A stretch of DNA of 64,000 nt from contig CAMOJA010000002.1 in assembly GCA_946616535.1 (NCBI GenBank), positions 1-64,000 of the forward strand, read 5' to 3'. Positions 21,964-30,520 of the stretch are shown piece by piece. The first letter of the stretch is position 1. Each line of letters starts with the position of its first letter. A program made the position numbers and the translations under genes. The notes under the pieces were generated by a model that was not told the origin of the DNA, did not search any database, and saw only the letters and a list, made by a program, of their open reading frames with translations. This DNA comes from an uncultured Bacteroidales bacterium. Its GTDB lineage: Bacteria; Bacteroidota; Bacteroidia; Bacteroidales; Paludibacteraceae.

Positions 21964-24023
21964 AACGATTTAAGTATATCCATATCTTAGCAGCCCTTTT
22001 CCTACTTCTCGGTATGGGAGTGCAATCTTACGTGTCCTATAGTAGGGCGCTTTTCAGTTTGCAGGAGAAGATGGATCTTGAGACGCAGATTGCGCAAGAG
22101 AAACTGCAGTTTGAACTATACGATGCGCTGGATGCCAGTTCTCAGATAGCAGACAAAGTGAAAAAGTGCCTGGAGCACCCGGATGAATTGTACGACAAGA
22201 CAAGCGAACTCCTCAACCGCTATCCGAATTTTTATTCTTGCTATGTAGTTTTCCCGCCGTATTATTATCCTGAAGAAGGGAAGTGGTTCGGTTTGACATC
22301 CTATCGTACGAAGGATTCGATTATTTCCCGTCCTTTTGGTAATGCAGAGCATGATTATTTTGAGCGTGAGTGGTACAAAGGAGCCGCACAAAGCACTGAG
22401 GGTTATTGGAGTACGCCTTATAGGGATGATGATTTTGATGAACCAATCTACACCTATTCAAAGGTCATGCGGGATGAAGAAGGAAAACTGATTTGCGTCA
22501 TTGGCATCGATTTCAGTTTGAACTGGATACATAATCTATTAGAGCATTTCAAACCATTTGAAGAGGCGGTGTTTATGCTCTATGGTTCCAACGGGACTCT
22601 TTTGGCAATGAGTAACGGAGCACCTGCAGACGGGTTTGGCAATAGTTGGATCATCACGAGCAAGACCCTTCAACCAATCAATATCAAAATGGTGACTGCC
22701 GTTCCGAAACGTCATATTATTCAATCTCTCAGTTTAGGCACTTTGTTGCCGTTTGGCGTGTTTGTGTTAGGCATCTTTGTGGTCGGTTTGCTGATTCGTA
22801 GAATGACGCGTGACGAGCGTGATAACGCCCGCTTGGAAACGGAGAAAGAGGTGATGTCCCACGAACTCGAGATAGCCCATGACATCCAAATGGGTATCTT
22901 GAAAGATGAGAACGAGAAAAAGAAAGCACAAGCCAACGGAGATATCGAACTCAATACCCTTTTAGTCCCCATGCGCGAAGTCGGAGGAGATTTCTATGAC
23001 TTCCATCGCGAAGGAGATGAGCTATGGTTCATCATCGGCGATGTGAGCGGCAAAGGTGTTCCGGCAGCTATCTTCATGAGTGCCGCAGTTAACCTCTTCC
23101 GCGCTGCTGGTATACGGGCTAACTCGCCTAAAGAAATCATGCAGGAGATGAATGCGGTCCTCAGCGAAAACAATCCTTCCCTGACTTTCGTGACGGCTTT
23201 TGTCGGCTGTCTCCGCATCCCGACAGGTGAACTGATCTACTGCAATGCCGGACACTGCGCGCCGCTTGTGGCAAGACCGCTCCGTTCAAAGTCGAAAGAC
23301 GAAAGACAAAAGGCCATCGTTGAGAGTTTGCAGATGGAGCCGAATATCCCGCTGGGATATGACGGCCGATATTCGTTTGTGGAGCAAGGCTGCATGATTG
23401 GCGAAGGAGAGAAAATCGTTCTTTACACTGATGGCGTGACCGAAGCGCGGAACAGCGCCCGTGAGATGTTAGGAATGAAGCGATGGTCGGAGATCGTAGC
23501 GAATAAGGAGGATATGTACGGCGCTATTAAAGCTTTTATAGGGCAGGCCGAACCAACGGATGATATCACCCTCATGACGATTCGAAAGACAAGCCCCGTC
23601 CAGCCTGTGACGCTGCGCGTGCCTTGCCACGAAGACCAATGGCCTGTCCTGCGAAAGGCAATCCATACCTTTGGATTATGCTACGGTATGGACAAGAAAG
23701 GACTCAAAAAACTCGAAGTGGCAGCCGAAGAAGCGGTCGTCAATATTCTGCATTATTCCCGGGCAACAGAGATAGAGATGGTACTCAGCATTCTTAGCCT
23801 ACAAGAGGCACGATTATCTCAGCATTCAGCATTCTGCATTCAGTTATCGGATGACGGAATCGCCTTTGACCCCACGGCGCATGTGCCCAACGAGAAAGCA
23901 ACCGACGAAAGACAGGTAGGAGGGCTGGGTATCCATCTCATCCTACAAATCGTTGATGAACTGCACTATGAGCGGAAAGAAGAGAAGAATATTCTCGGGC
24001 TTGTTAAGAAAATTAATTCGTAA
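21960..24023 (+). CDS. Sensor, PP2C phosphatase and RsbW-like kinase in one chain
   Basis: 687 residues. TM near 8-27, periplasmic dCache-like domain (E-R-E-W-Y-K-G-A, G-Y-W-S-T-P-Y, I-C-V-I-G-I-D-F), TM near 256-282, coiled coil, SpoIIE/PP2C domain about 330-530 (V-G-G-D-F-Y-D-F, G-D-V-S-G-K-G-V-P-A-A, T-D-G-V-T-E, T-D-D-I), and a C-terminal HATPase of the anti-sigma-factor type about 552-687 with E-E-A-V-V-N (N box), D-D-G-I-A-F-D-P and G-G-L-G-I-H. One polypeptide therefore holds both the phosphatase and the kinase of a partner switch, with the STAS target encoded next. Two short repeats are inserted in frame (23272-23313 and 23818-23843). Confidence 0.93.
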   Translation: MKRFKYIHILAALFLLLGMGVQSYVSYSRALFSLQEKMDLETQIAQEKLQFELYDALDASSQIADKVKKCLEHPDELYDKTSELLNRYPNFYSCYVVFPPYYYPEEGKWFGLTSYRTKDSIISRPFGNAEHDYFEREWYKGAAQSTEGYWSTPYRDDDFDEPIYTYSKVMRDEEGKLICVIGIDFSLNWIHNLLEHFKPFEEAVFMLYGSNGTLLAMSNGAPADGFGNSWIITSKTLQPINIKMVTAVPKRHIIQSLSLGTLLPFGVFVLGIFVVGLLIRRMTRDERDNARLETEKEVMSHELEIAHDIQMGILKDENEKKKAQANGDIELNTLLVPMREVGGDFYDFHREGDELWFIIGDVSGKGVPAAIFMSAAVNLFRAAGIRANSPKEIMQEMNAVLSENNPSLTFVTAFVGCLRIPTGELIYCNAGHCAPLVARPLRSKSKDERQKAIVESLQMEPNIPLGYDGRYSFVEQGCMIGEGEKIVLYTDGVTEARNSAREMLGMKRWSEIVANKEDMYGAIKAFIGQAEPTDDITLMTIRKTSPVQPVTLRVPCHEDQWPVLRKAIHTFGLCYGMDKKGLKKLEVAAEEAVVNILHYSRATEIEMVLSILSLQEARLSQHSAFCIQLSDDGIAFDPTAHVPNEKATDERQVGGLGIHLILQIVDELHYERKEEKNILGLVKKINS
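23272..23313. repeat. In-frame copy of the dispersed repeat (reverse orientation)
   Basis: AAGACCG...CAAAGTCGAAAG-ACGAAAG-ACAAAAG; encodes R-S-K-S-K-D-E-R-Q-K in a loop of the PP2C domain. The reverse complement matches the unit found in the NRPS gene. Confidence 0.7.
23818..23843. repeat. In-frame CAGCATTCAGCATTCTG repeat in the HATPase domain
   Basis: Three degenerate copies of a 9-10 bp CAGCATT unit encoding S-Q-H-S-A-F-C-I-Q, placed in a loop between two predicted strands. Confidence 0.6.
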
Positions 24024-24056
24024 TCCCGTAATTACGTATTCCCGTAATCCCGAATA
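24021..24056. repeat. Short tandem repeat between the partner-switch gene and the STAS gene
   Basis: CGTAATCCCGTAATTACGTATTC-like units fill the gap after the stop. Confidence 0.55.
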
Positions 24057-24073
24057 ACTAAAAAACTACTAAT

Positions 24074-24376
24074 ATGAAAATCAACATTATTCCCAATGAG
24101 AAAGAGACTCGCGTTTGCCTGATCGGCGAACTCGACACAACGGTTACCACAAACCAAGTAGAGGAACTGAATCAAGTGTTGGCGCTTGCCGACAAAGCGC
24201 TGGAGATCGATTGTGAGGAACTGGAGTATATCTCTTCTGCCGGCTTGCGGTTCTTCATGCAGCTCAAACGTGAGTCCGAGGCCAAAGGCGGCTCCATCCG
24301 CATCACCCACCTCAATGAGGACGTGAACGATATCTTCCGCATGAGCGGTTTTCAGAACCTTTTCACGATAGAATAA
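24074..24376 (+). CDS. STAS-domain anti-anti-sigma factor
   Basis: 100 residues, a single STAS domain (SpoIIAA/RsbV type). In partner switching the unphosphorylated form binds the anti-sigma kinase. The phosphorylation site is S54 or more likely S55 in Y-I-S-S-A-G-L-R. Preceded by the combined kinase/phosphatase and 1 bp from the NRPS start. What it finally controls (a sigma factor, or another STAS-binding target) is not in the window. Confidence 0.93.
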   Translation: MKINIIPNEKETRVCLIGELDTTVTTNQVEELNQVLALADKALEIDCEELEYISSAGLRFFMQLKRESEAKGGSIRITHLNEDVNDIFRMSGFQNLFTIE

Positions 24377-24377
24377 T

Positions 24378-27300
24378 ATGAAACACTTAGTCGAATACTT
24401 CAAAAAACACGTAACTGAGCGGCCGAATGACATCTTCTGCATCGCAGGTGACAAACGGATCACCTTCGCCGAGGCAGACCGTCTGTCGGACACCCTCGAT
24501 CCGCAGTACGTCACCCGTTGCGGCGACAATGTGGCAGCGTTCATCGTGCCCCGTAACGAACAGATGGTACTCGTACCTCTCGCTATCGCCAAAGCAGGTC
24601 TGACGGCTATGCCGCTCGATGGCTCTTATCCCGAAGAGCGACTGAACTACATGCGGGAAGATGCCGCCAAGTACGACGGCGATGAAGCTTTTGTGCTGCT
24701 CTATACTTCCGGTACGACAGGTATCCCCAAGGGCGTCATGCTCAGCGAAGCGAACATCCTGGCATTCCTGGATTTTCATATTCAGGCAATAGGCTTGACT
24801 CCGCAAAGCAAGTACGCCACCTACGCCGGTTACGGCTTCGATGCCTTCCAGATGGACCTGTGGTGCTGCGTCAAGGCCGGTGCGACCATCTGTATTGTGG
24901 GTGACGAGATCCGTTTTGACCTGGAGGGGCTCAACCAATATATCCAAGACGAGCACATTACCCACTGCTTCATGACGACGCAGATGGCGACGCAGCTCGT
25001 GCTCAATTATCCCGACATATCGGGCCTCCAGTGGCTCGGTACGGGCGGCGAGAAACTTATCAGTCTCGATCCGCCTTCGTATAAGTTGATGAACTGTTAC
25101 GGTCCAACGGAGTGCACGGTTTATGTCAGCAGTTTCTTCGTGACGCAGAACGAACCCAATATACCTATCGGCAAAGCCAATACGAACGGTACGCGACTCA
25201 TCGTCGTGGGGCAGGACGGCAAAGAAGTACCGACCGGTACGGACGGCGAATTGTACGTAGCCGGACCGCAAGTGTCGCTCGGATACCTCAACCAACCCGA
25301 GAAGACCGCAGAAGTCTTCGTCGATTGGAACGGCTTGCGTTGCTACAAAACCGGCGACATCGTTCACTACCGCGAGGACGGAAATATCGAGTTTGTCGGC
25401 AGACGGGACGGACAGGTGAAGATCCGTGGTTTCCGTATCGAGCTCAAAGAGGTCGAAGCCATCATTCGTGAGTTCCCCGGTATCAAGGATGCTACTGTAC
25501 AGGCCTTCGATTACCCGGATGGCGGTAAGTTCATCGCTGCGTACGTCGTTAGCGACGAGAAGATTAACATCGACGAACTTAATGCCTTCATCGCCGACAG
25601 CAAACCGCCCTACATGGTGCCTGCCGTGACGATGCAGATAGACGCTATACCGCTCAACCCGAACCAGAAAGTGGACAAAAGAGCCCTGCCCAAACCCGAG
25701 GCACCGAAGCCCGAAGTGGAGGAGGCTGTGGCTGCGGCGCCGCTCAATGTGCTCGAGCAAGAGCTGCATGACATCATCGCGAAGATCGTCAATATGGAGG
25801 AGTTCGGCATCACGACCGACCTGCGTTATATGGGTCTCTCCTCTATCGCTGCCATCAAGTTAGCAACCCAGATCTTCAAGCGTTTCGGCATCCAACTCGA
25901 TGCCAAACAAATGACCAAAGGCATCACCCTGCAAGCCATCGAGAACGAGATATTAAAAGCAAGGCTTTTAGATGAAAGTAGAAAGACAAAAGACCGTCCT
26001 TCGGACTCAAAGCCCCTTTCTACTTTGAGCGGTAGCGGTCTTTCTTCTTTGAGCGAAGCGGTCTCAGCTCCCTTGAGCTTTGCTCAACTCGGCGTCTATT
26101 TCGAATGCATGAAGAACCCCACCTCCACGCTCTATAACGTGCCGATCTGCATTCAGATGCCTTTGGAGGTAGAGACGGAGGCACTGCAACAAGCCGTACG
26201 CAAGGCGGTGCTCAACCACTCCGAGCTATTCGTGCATTTTGCCACCCAAGAAGCCGACGTCATCCAGACGATTGACGAGCAGATGATGAACGAAGCAGCT
26301 GTCGACGTACCCGAGAAAGCGCTCGAAGAGGCGCAGATGGATGCCTTCAAACATGAGTTCGTACATCCGTTCAACCTGCAGAAAGACCTGCTTTTCCGTT
26401 TCGTCATCGTGCGCACGGAGAAGAATCTGTATCTGTTGAGCGACATCCACCATCTCGTGTGCGACGGCGCGTCGTACGACCTCTTCATCCATGAGATTTG
26501 TGACCTGCTGGAAGGCAAGGAGATCGAACCCGAGATGTGCTCCTATCCGCAGTTCGTGGCGGAGCAGAAAGCTGCGCAGGAAGGCGAGTCCTTCAAGGCT
26601 GCGCAAGCCTTCTTCGCCGAGCGCCTCACCGGAATAGAGAGTGTCACCGAGATCCAACCCGACCTCACCAACGCCCTGCCGCAAGGTGAGAACGGACGCG
26701 TCTGCGTACCTTTCGACATGCCTACGGCGGAGAAATATGCAGCGCAATTAGGCGTGACGCCGGCAGCTGTGCTCCTTAGCGCCGTCTATTATTCCTTGGC
26801 ACGTTTTGCAGGAACAGATGATGCCTGCATCACCACCATCTCCAACGGACGAAGCAACCTGCGGGTGAACAACACCATGGGAATGTTCGTCAACACCCTT
26901 GCCCTCACTACGAAGATAGCGAACCAGACGGTAGAGGAGTTTGTTAATGAGAACGCGCAGTCCTTCGAACAAACGCTCGCCCACGAGGATTATCCCTTTG
27001 CACGCGTAGCAGCGGATTATGACTTGAAGGCGGAGATCATGTTCGCTTACCAGATGGGCGTGCTGAGCAACTATAGCGTCTTTGGCAAACCCGTTTGCGC
27101 CGACGAGACCATGGAGCAGAACGTGCCGAAATTCAAAATCGCGTTCTATATCATGCCGATGGACGGCGTGCCGAGTATTGCGGTCGAGTACGACAACGGA
27201 TGGTATAGCGAAGCGCTGATCTCCAACCTCGCGCAGTCGGTAGCGAATGCCGTGCTGGCTTTTGCGGCGAACACTAACGCGCCTCTGCGTGCTATCTCGC

Positions 27301-30300
27301 TTCTTAATAAAGCCCAGACAGCGGTGCTCGACTCGTTCAATCAGACGGAGGTGCCTTATGACGACACCCAGACCATCGTCTCGCTCTTCCGTAAGCAAGC
27401 GGCTGAGACGCCCGATAATCTCGCGGTCGTGTATCACGATGTCCGCCTCACCTACAAAGAGGTCGATGAGCGGACGGACGCCATCGCTGCGAAGATATAT
27501 GAGGTGCTCAATCACCAATCACCAATATCCAATATCCAATGTTCGGATATTAAATCCGAACGAGTCGTTTCCATCCTCATCAACCGTTCCGAATGGATGG
27601 TGGTCGCTTCGTTGGCGGCCCTCAAAGCCGGTTGTGCGTACCAGCCGCTCGATCCGTCTTATCCGGCAGAGCGTCTGAACTTCATGATGAAGGATGCCAA
27701 CGCATCCCTCCTCATTGCGGATGAAGACCTCCGTCCCATCGTTAACGAATACGAAGGACCGGTTCTGCTGACGAAAGAGCTTTCTACTTTGAGCGATAGC
27801 GGTCTTTCTACTTTGAGCAATAGCGGTCTTATAAAGCCAAATGACCTTTTCATTTTGCTTTATACCTCCGGCTCTACCGGCGTGCCGAAAGGTTGCCAGC
27901 TGGAGCATCGCAACCTTGTGGCGTTCTGTCATTGGTACCATCGCTATTATGACCTCCATGCCGGAGACAAAGTGGCGGCGTACGCTTCCTACGGTTTCGA
28001 TGCGAACATGATGGATATGTACCCGGCGCTAACTTGCGGTGCAGCAGTATATATCATCGGCGAGGATATCCGACTCAACTTGCCGGATCTGAATCATTAT
28101 TTCGAGGCCGAAGGTATCACCCATTCGTTCATGACGACCCAGGTGGGCTATCAGTTTGCGCAGAACTGCGATAACCACTCCCTCAAGCACTTGTCTGTGG
28201 GAGGAGAAAAACTCGCGACTATCGCGCCGCCGGCTAACTACCTGCTTCATAACGGGTACGGTCCGACCGAGTGTACGATCTTCACAACCACTTACCCGAT
28301 ACATGAGCAGGAGAAGAATATCCCTATCGGCAAACCGCTGGATAACTTCCGGCTCTTCATCGTTGATAAGGACCTGCACCGTGTGCCTGTAGGTGCTACA
28401 GGCGAGCTGCTTGTCTCCGGTCCGCAGGTCAGCCGTGGCTACCTCAACCGTCCCGACAAGACCGCCGAGACCTATATATCTTTCAACCCGCAGGAAAGTC
28501 TTTCTACTTTGAGCAGGTCAGACCTGGGTCTTTCTACTTTGAGCGATAGCGGTCTTTCTACTTTGAGCCCGCAGGGCGGTCTAAGGTGCTACCGCACCGG
28601 TGACGTCGTTCGCTATCTCGCAGACGGCAATATTCAGTTTGTCGGACGGCAGGATGGTCAGGTAAAGATCCGCGGTTTCCGTATCGAACTCAAAGAGGTT
28701 GAGGCGGTCATCCGTGAGTTCCCGGGCATCAACGATGCTACCGTACAGGCCTTTGATTACCCCAACGGAGGTAAGTTCATCGCGGCATATATCGTCAGCG
28801 ACAGCAAGATTGACATCCAGGCACTCAATGCCTTCATCCGTGATCGCAAACCGCCGTACATGGTACCGGCTTCGACCATGCAGATTGATGTCATCCCACT
28901 GAACCAGAACCAGAAAGTGAACAAACGTGCCCTTCCGGCTCCGCAACTCACCGACACCGACCGCGACTACGTAGCTCCGGCTAATGACAACGAGAAACTC
29001 TTCTGTGACATATTCGCCTCCATCCTCAATCAGGATAAGATAGGTGCTACGGATAACTTCTTCGAACTCGGCGGTACATCTCTTATGGTCACCCGTGTCA
29101 TCATCGAAGCGGACAAAGCCGGCAAGCATGTCGCTTACGGTGATATCTTCACCCATCCGACGCCGCGTCTCTTGGCGCAGTTCCTGTCCGGTGACACGGA
29201 TGAACAAACGGCCAATGACCAAGAAGCAGCAGCCTTCGATTATACGGGCATTGATGCGATTCTGCAACGCAATAATCTCAATACGTTCCTCCACGGAGAG
29301 CGTCAGGAGTTAGGCAATGTACTGCTCACCGGTGCTACCGGTTATCTCGGTATCCACGTCTTGCGCGAACTCATTGACTCGGATGCCAAGACCATCACGT
29401 GTCTTGTCCGCGGAAAAGACCAGCACGATGCGCAACGACGTCTGCGTAACTTGCTCTTCTACTATTTCGACCGACGTTTTGATGAACTCTTCGGTTCCCG
29501 CCTCTTCGTCGTTAACGGCGATGTCACAAGTGATATTCTTTCTACTTTGAGCGATAGCGGTCTTTCTACTTTGAGTCCAAAGGACGGTCTAATAACCACC
29601 GTCTTTAACTGCGCCGCGAACGTCAAGCACTTCTCCAAGACCGACGACATCGAACAGGTGAATATCGGCGGCGCGGAGCGATGCGTGGAGTTCTGTCTCA
29701 AGACCGGTGCACGACTCGTACATATATCCACCACTTCGGTCGGAGAGATTTGGGTCGATCGTGGCGATGGAAAAGCGGTGCCCGAACTCTCGGAGCGTCT
29801 CCTCTATTTCGGCCAGTTCCTCGATAACCGCTATATGCGGTCGAAGTTCCTTGCCGAACGTGTCATTCTCGAAGCGGTAGCTCGTCATGGACTGAACGCT
29901 AAGATCATGCGTGTGGGTAACCTCGCTGCGCGTAGCTACGACGGTGAGTTCCAGGCGAACTTCCAGACGAATAGTTACATGGGACGACTCAAAGTATTCT
30001 CAACCCTTGGCTGCTGTCCGATAGACGAATACGACTCGCCGGCAGAGTTCTCACCGGTGAACGAGACCGCAAAGGCAGTCGTACTGCTTGCCTCTACGCC
30101 GAAGGAGTGTAACGTCTTCCAACCCTTCAATAACCATACCGACCTCTTGGGCGATATCCTCGCGGGCTTTGAGAAGATAGGCAAGTCCATCCGTTACGTG
30201 GAGGAAGACGAGTTCCAGCAAGCGATTCTCGAGGCCAGCAAAGACCCGAAGAAAGCCAGCCTCATGTCCGCTCTCTTGGCATACCAGGACATGACGCATG

Positions 30301-30446
30301 GACAGAAGGCGGTTACTATCGAGCGTGATAACCGCTATACCTCTGCAGTCCTGCTCCGTTTGGGCTTCCATTGGTCTGCACCGGATAGCGCGTATGTCAA
30401 TCGGATGCTAACCGCAATCAGCCAATTAGGATTCTTTGATGAGTAA
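24378..30446 (+). CDS. Two-module NRPS with reductive release (A-T-C-A-T-R)
   Basis: 2022 residues. A1 about 1-435 (L-L-Y-T-S-G-T-T-G-I-P-K-G; Y-G-P-T-E); T1 with carrier serine S489 in M-G-L-S-S; C about 564-980 with H-H-L-V-C-D-G at 691-697; A2 about 990-1500 (L-Y-T-S-G-S-T-G); T2 with S1568 in L-G-G-T-S; reductase from 1648 with G-A-T-G-Y-L-G and the Y-M-R-S-K active-site pair. It joins two amino acids and releases the dipeptide by NAD(P)H reduction as an aldehyde, which can cyclise to a pyrazinone as with AusA. By-eye A-domain pocket residues are D-A-M-F-G-G-C-V-Y and D-A-M-F-S-G-G-I-F; I cannot assign substrates. A1 lacks about 30 residues before its Walker-like loop. Five repeat insertions lie in linkers and loops. 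No phosphopantetheinyl transferase is nearby. Confidence 0.95.
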   Translation: MKHLVEYFKKHVTERPNDIFCIAGDKRITFAEADRLSDTLDPQYVTRCGDNVAAFIVPRNEQMVLVPLAIAKAGLTAMPLDGSYPEERLNYMREDAAKYDGDEAFVLLYTSGTTGIPKGVMLSEANILAFLDFHIQAIGLTPQSKYATYAGYGFDAFQMDLWCCVKAGATICIVGDEIRFDLEGLNQYIQDEHITHCFMTTQMATQLVLNYPDISGLQWLGTGGEKLISLDPPSYKLMNCYGPTECTVYVSSFFVTQNEPNIPIGKANTNGTRLIVVGQDGKEVPTGTDGELYVAGPQVSLGYLNQPEKTAEVFVDWNGLRCYKTGDIVHYREDGNIEFVGRRDGQVKIRGFRIELKEVEAIIREFPGIKDATVQAFDYPDGGKFIAAYVVSDEKINIDELNAFIADSKPPYMVPAVTMQIDAIPLNPNQKVDKRALPKPEAPKPEVEEAVAAAPLNVLEQELHDIIAKIVNMEEFGITTDLRYMGLSSIAAIKLATQIFKRFGIQLDAKQMTKGITLQAIENEILKARLLDESRKTKDRPSDSKPLSTLSGSGLSSLSEAVSAPLSFAQLGVYFECMKNPTSTLYNVPICIQMPLEVETEALQQAVRKAVLNHSELFVHFATQEADVIQTIDEQMMNEAAVDVPEKALEEAQMDAFKHEFVHPFNLQKDLLFRFVIVRTEKNLYLLSDIHHLVCDGASYDLFIHEICDLLEGKEIEPEMCSYPQFVAEQKAAQEGESFKAAQAFFAERLTGIESVTEIQPDLTNALPQGENGRVCVPFDMPTAEKYAAQLGVTPAAVLLSAVYYSLARFAGTDDACITTISNGRSNLRVNNTMGMFVNTLALTTKIANQTVEEFVNENAQSFEQTLAHEDYPFARVAADYDLKAEIMFAYQMGVLSNYSVFGKPVCADETMEQNVPKFKIAFYIMPMDGVPSIAVEYDNGWYSEALISNLAQSVANAVLAFAANTNAPLRAISLLNKAQTAVLDSFNQTEVPYDDTQTIVSLFRKQAAETPDNLAVVYHDVRLTYKEVDERTDAIAAKIYEVLNHQSPISNIQCSDIKSERVVSILINRSEWMVVASLAALKAGCAYQPLDPSYPAERLNFMMKDANASLLIADEDLRPIVNEYEGPVLLTKELSTLSDSGLSTLSNSGLIKPNDLFILLYTSGSTGVPKGCQLEHRNLVAFCHWYHRYYDLHAGDKVAAYASYGFDANMMDMYPALTCGAAVYIIGEDIRLNLPDLNHYFEAEGITHSFMTTQVGYQFAQNCDNHSLKHLSVGGEKLATIAPPANYLLHNGYGPTECTIFTTTYPIHEQEKNIPIGKPLDNFRLFIVDKDLHRVPVGATGELLVSGPQVSRGYLNRPDKTAETYISFNPQESLSTLSRSDLGLSTLSDSGLSTLSPQGGLRCYRTGDVVRYLADGNIQFVGRQDGQVKIRGFRIELKEVEAVIREFPGINDATVQAFDYPNGGKFIAAYIVSDSKIDIQALNAFIRDRKPPYMVPASTMQIDVIPLNQNQKVNKRALPAPQLTDTDRDYVAPANDNEKLFCDIFASILNQDKIGATDNFFELGGTSLMVTRVIIEADKAGKHVAYGDIFTHPTPRLLAQFLSGDTDEQTANDQEAAAFDYTGIDAILQRNNLNTFLHGERQELGNVLLTGATGYLGIHVLRELIDSDAKTITCLVRGKDQHDAQRRLRNLLFYYFDRRFDELFGSRLFVVNGDVTSDILSTLSDSGLSTLSPKDGLITTVFNCAANVKHFSKTDDIEQVNIGGAERCVEFCLKTGARLVHISTTSVGEIWVDRGDGKAVPELSERLLYFGQFLDNRYMRSKFLAERVILEAVARHGLNAKIMRVGNLAARSYDGEFQANFQTNSYMGRLKVFSTLGCCPIDEYDSPAEFSPVNETAKAVVLLASTPKECNVFQPFNNHTDLLGDILAGFEKIGKSIRYVEEDEFQQAILEASKDPKKASLMSALLAYQDMTHGQKAVTIERDNRYTSAVLLRLGFHWSAPDSAYVNRMLTAISQLGFFDE
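25972..26067. repeat. Dispersed 24-nt repeat, array in the T1-C linker
   Basis: One reverse-oriented unit (25972-26012) faces two forward units (26016-26063). The reverse unit has arms GTCC/GGAC; the forward units have GC arms. Encodes K-D-R-P-S-D-S-K-P-L-S-T-L-S-G-S-G-like linker. Confidence 0.85.
27508..27561. repeat. In-frame CCAATATCCAAT-type repeat and hairpin in A2
   Basis: ATCACCAATCACCAATATCCAATATCCAAT followed by a perfect 8-bp inverted repeat, GTTCGGAT/ATCCGAAC with loop ATTAA (27541-27561). Falls in a surface loop of the N-terminal A subdomain. Confidence 0.75.
27779..27830. repeat. Dispersed 24-nt repeat, two units in A2
   Basis: Two tandem units with GC arms and loops GATA and AATA; encodes L-S-T-L-S-D-S-G-L-S-T-L-S-N-S-G just before the L-Y-T-S-G-S-T-G loop. 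Confidence 0.9.
28497..28582. repeat. Dispersed 24-nt repeat, three units in A2
   Basis: Units carry arms CAGGTC/GACCTG, GC/GC and GCCC/GGGC respectively. Inserted between T-Y-I-S-F-N and L-R-C-Y-R-T-G-D. Confidence 0.9.
29536..29590. repeat. Dispersed 24-nt repeat, two units in the reductase domain
   Basis: Units with GC arms and GTCC/GGAC arms (loop AAA), inserted after V-N-G-D-V-T-S-D-I. Confidence 0.9.
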
Positions 30447-30467
30447 ATGAGAAAAGGGAAGTAATAC

Positions 30468-30499
30468 TTGCATATCTGAAAAAAAAAGTTGTACCTTTG
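30468..30499 (+). promoter_or_regulatory. Promoter of the phosphoesterase lipoprotein
   Basis: TTG (30468-30470), 21 bp, TACCTTTG (30492-30499). Confidence 0.82.
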
Positions 30500-30520
30500 C
30501 GCACTTTTACAAAATGAGAT

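Noticed and set aside
24387..25769. Long antisense frame of 460 codons opposite the first NRPS module
   Set aside because: It lies wholly opposite a clear A domain, has no start signal or recognisable domain, and reflects codon bias of the NRPS gene.
27779..28582. Repeats considered as a CRISPR array
   Set aside because: Units are adjacent or scattered without unique spacers, in frame inside a gene, and no cas gene is present.
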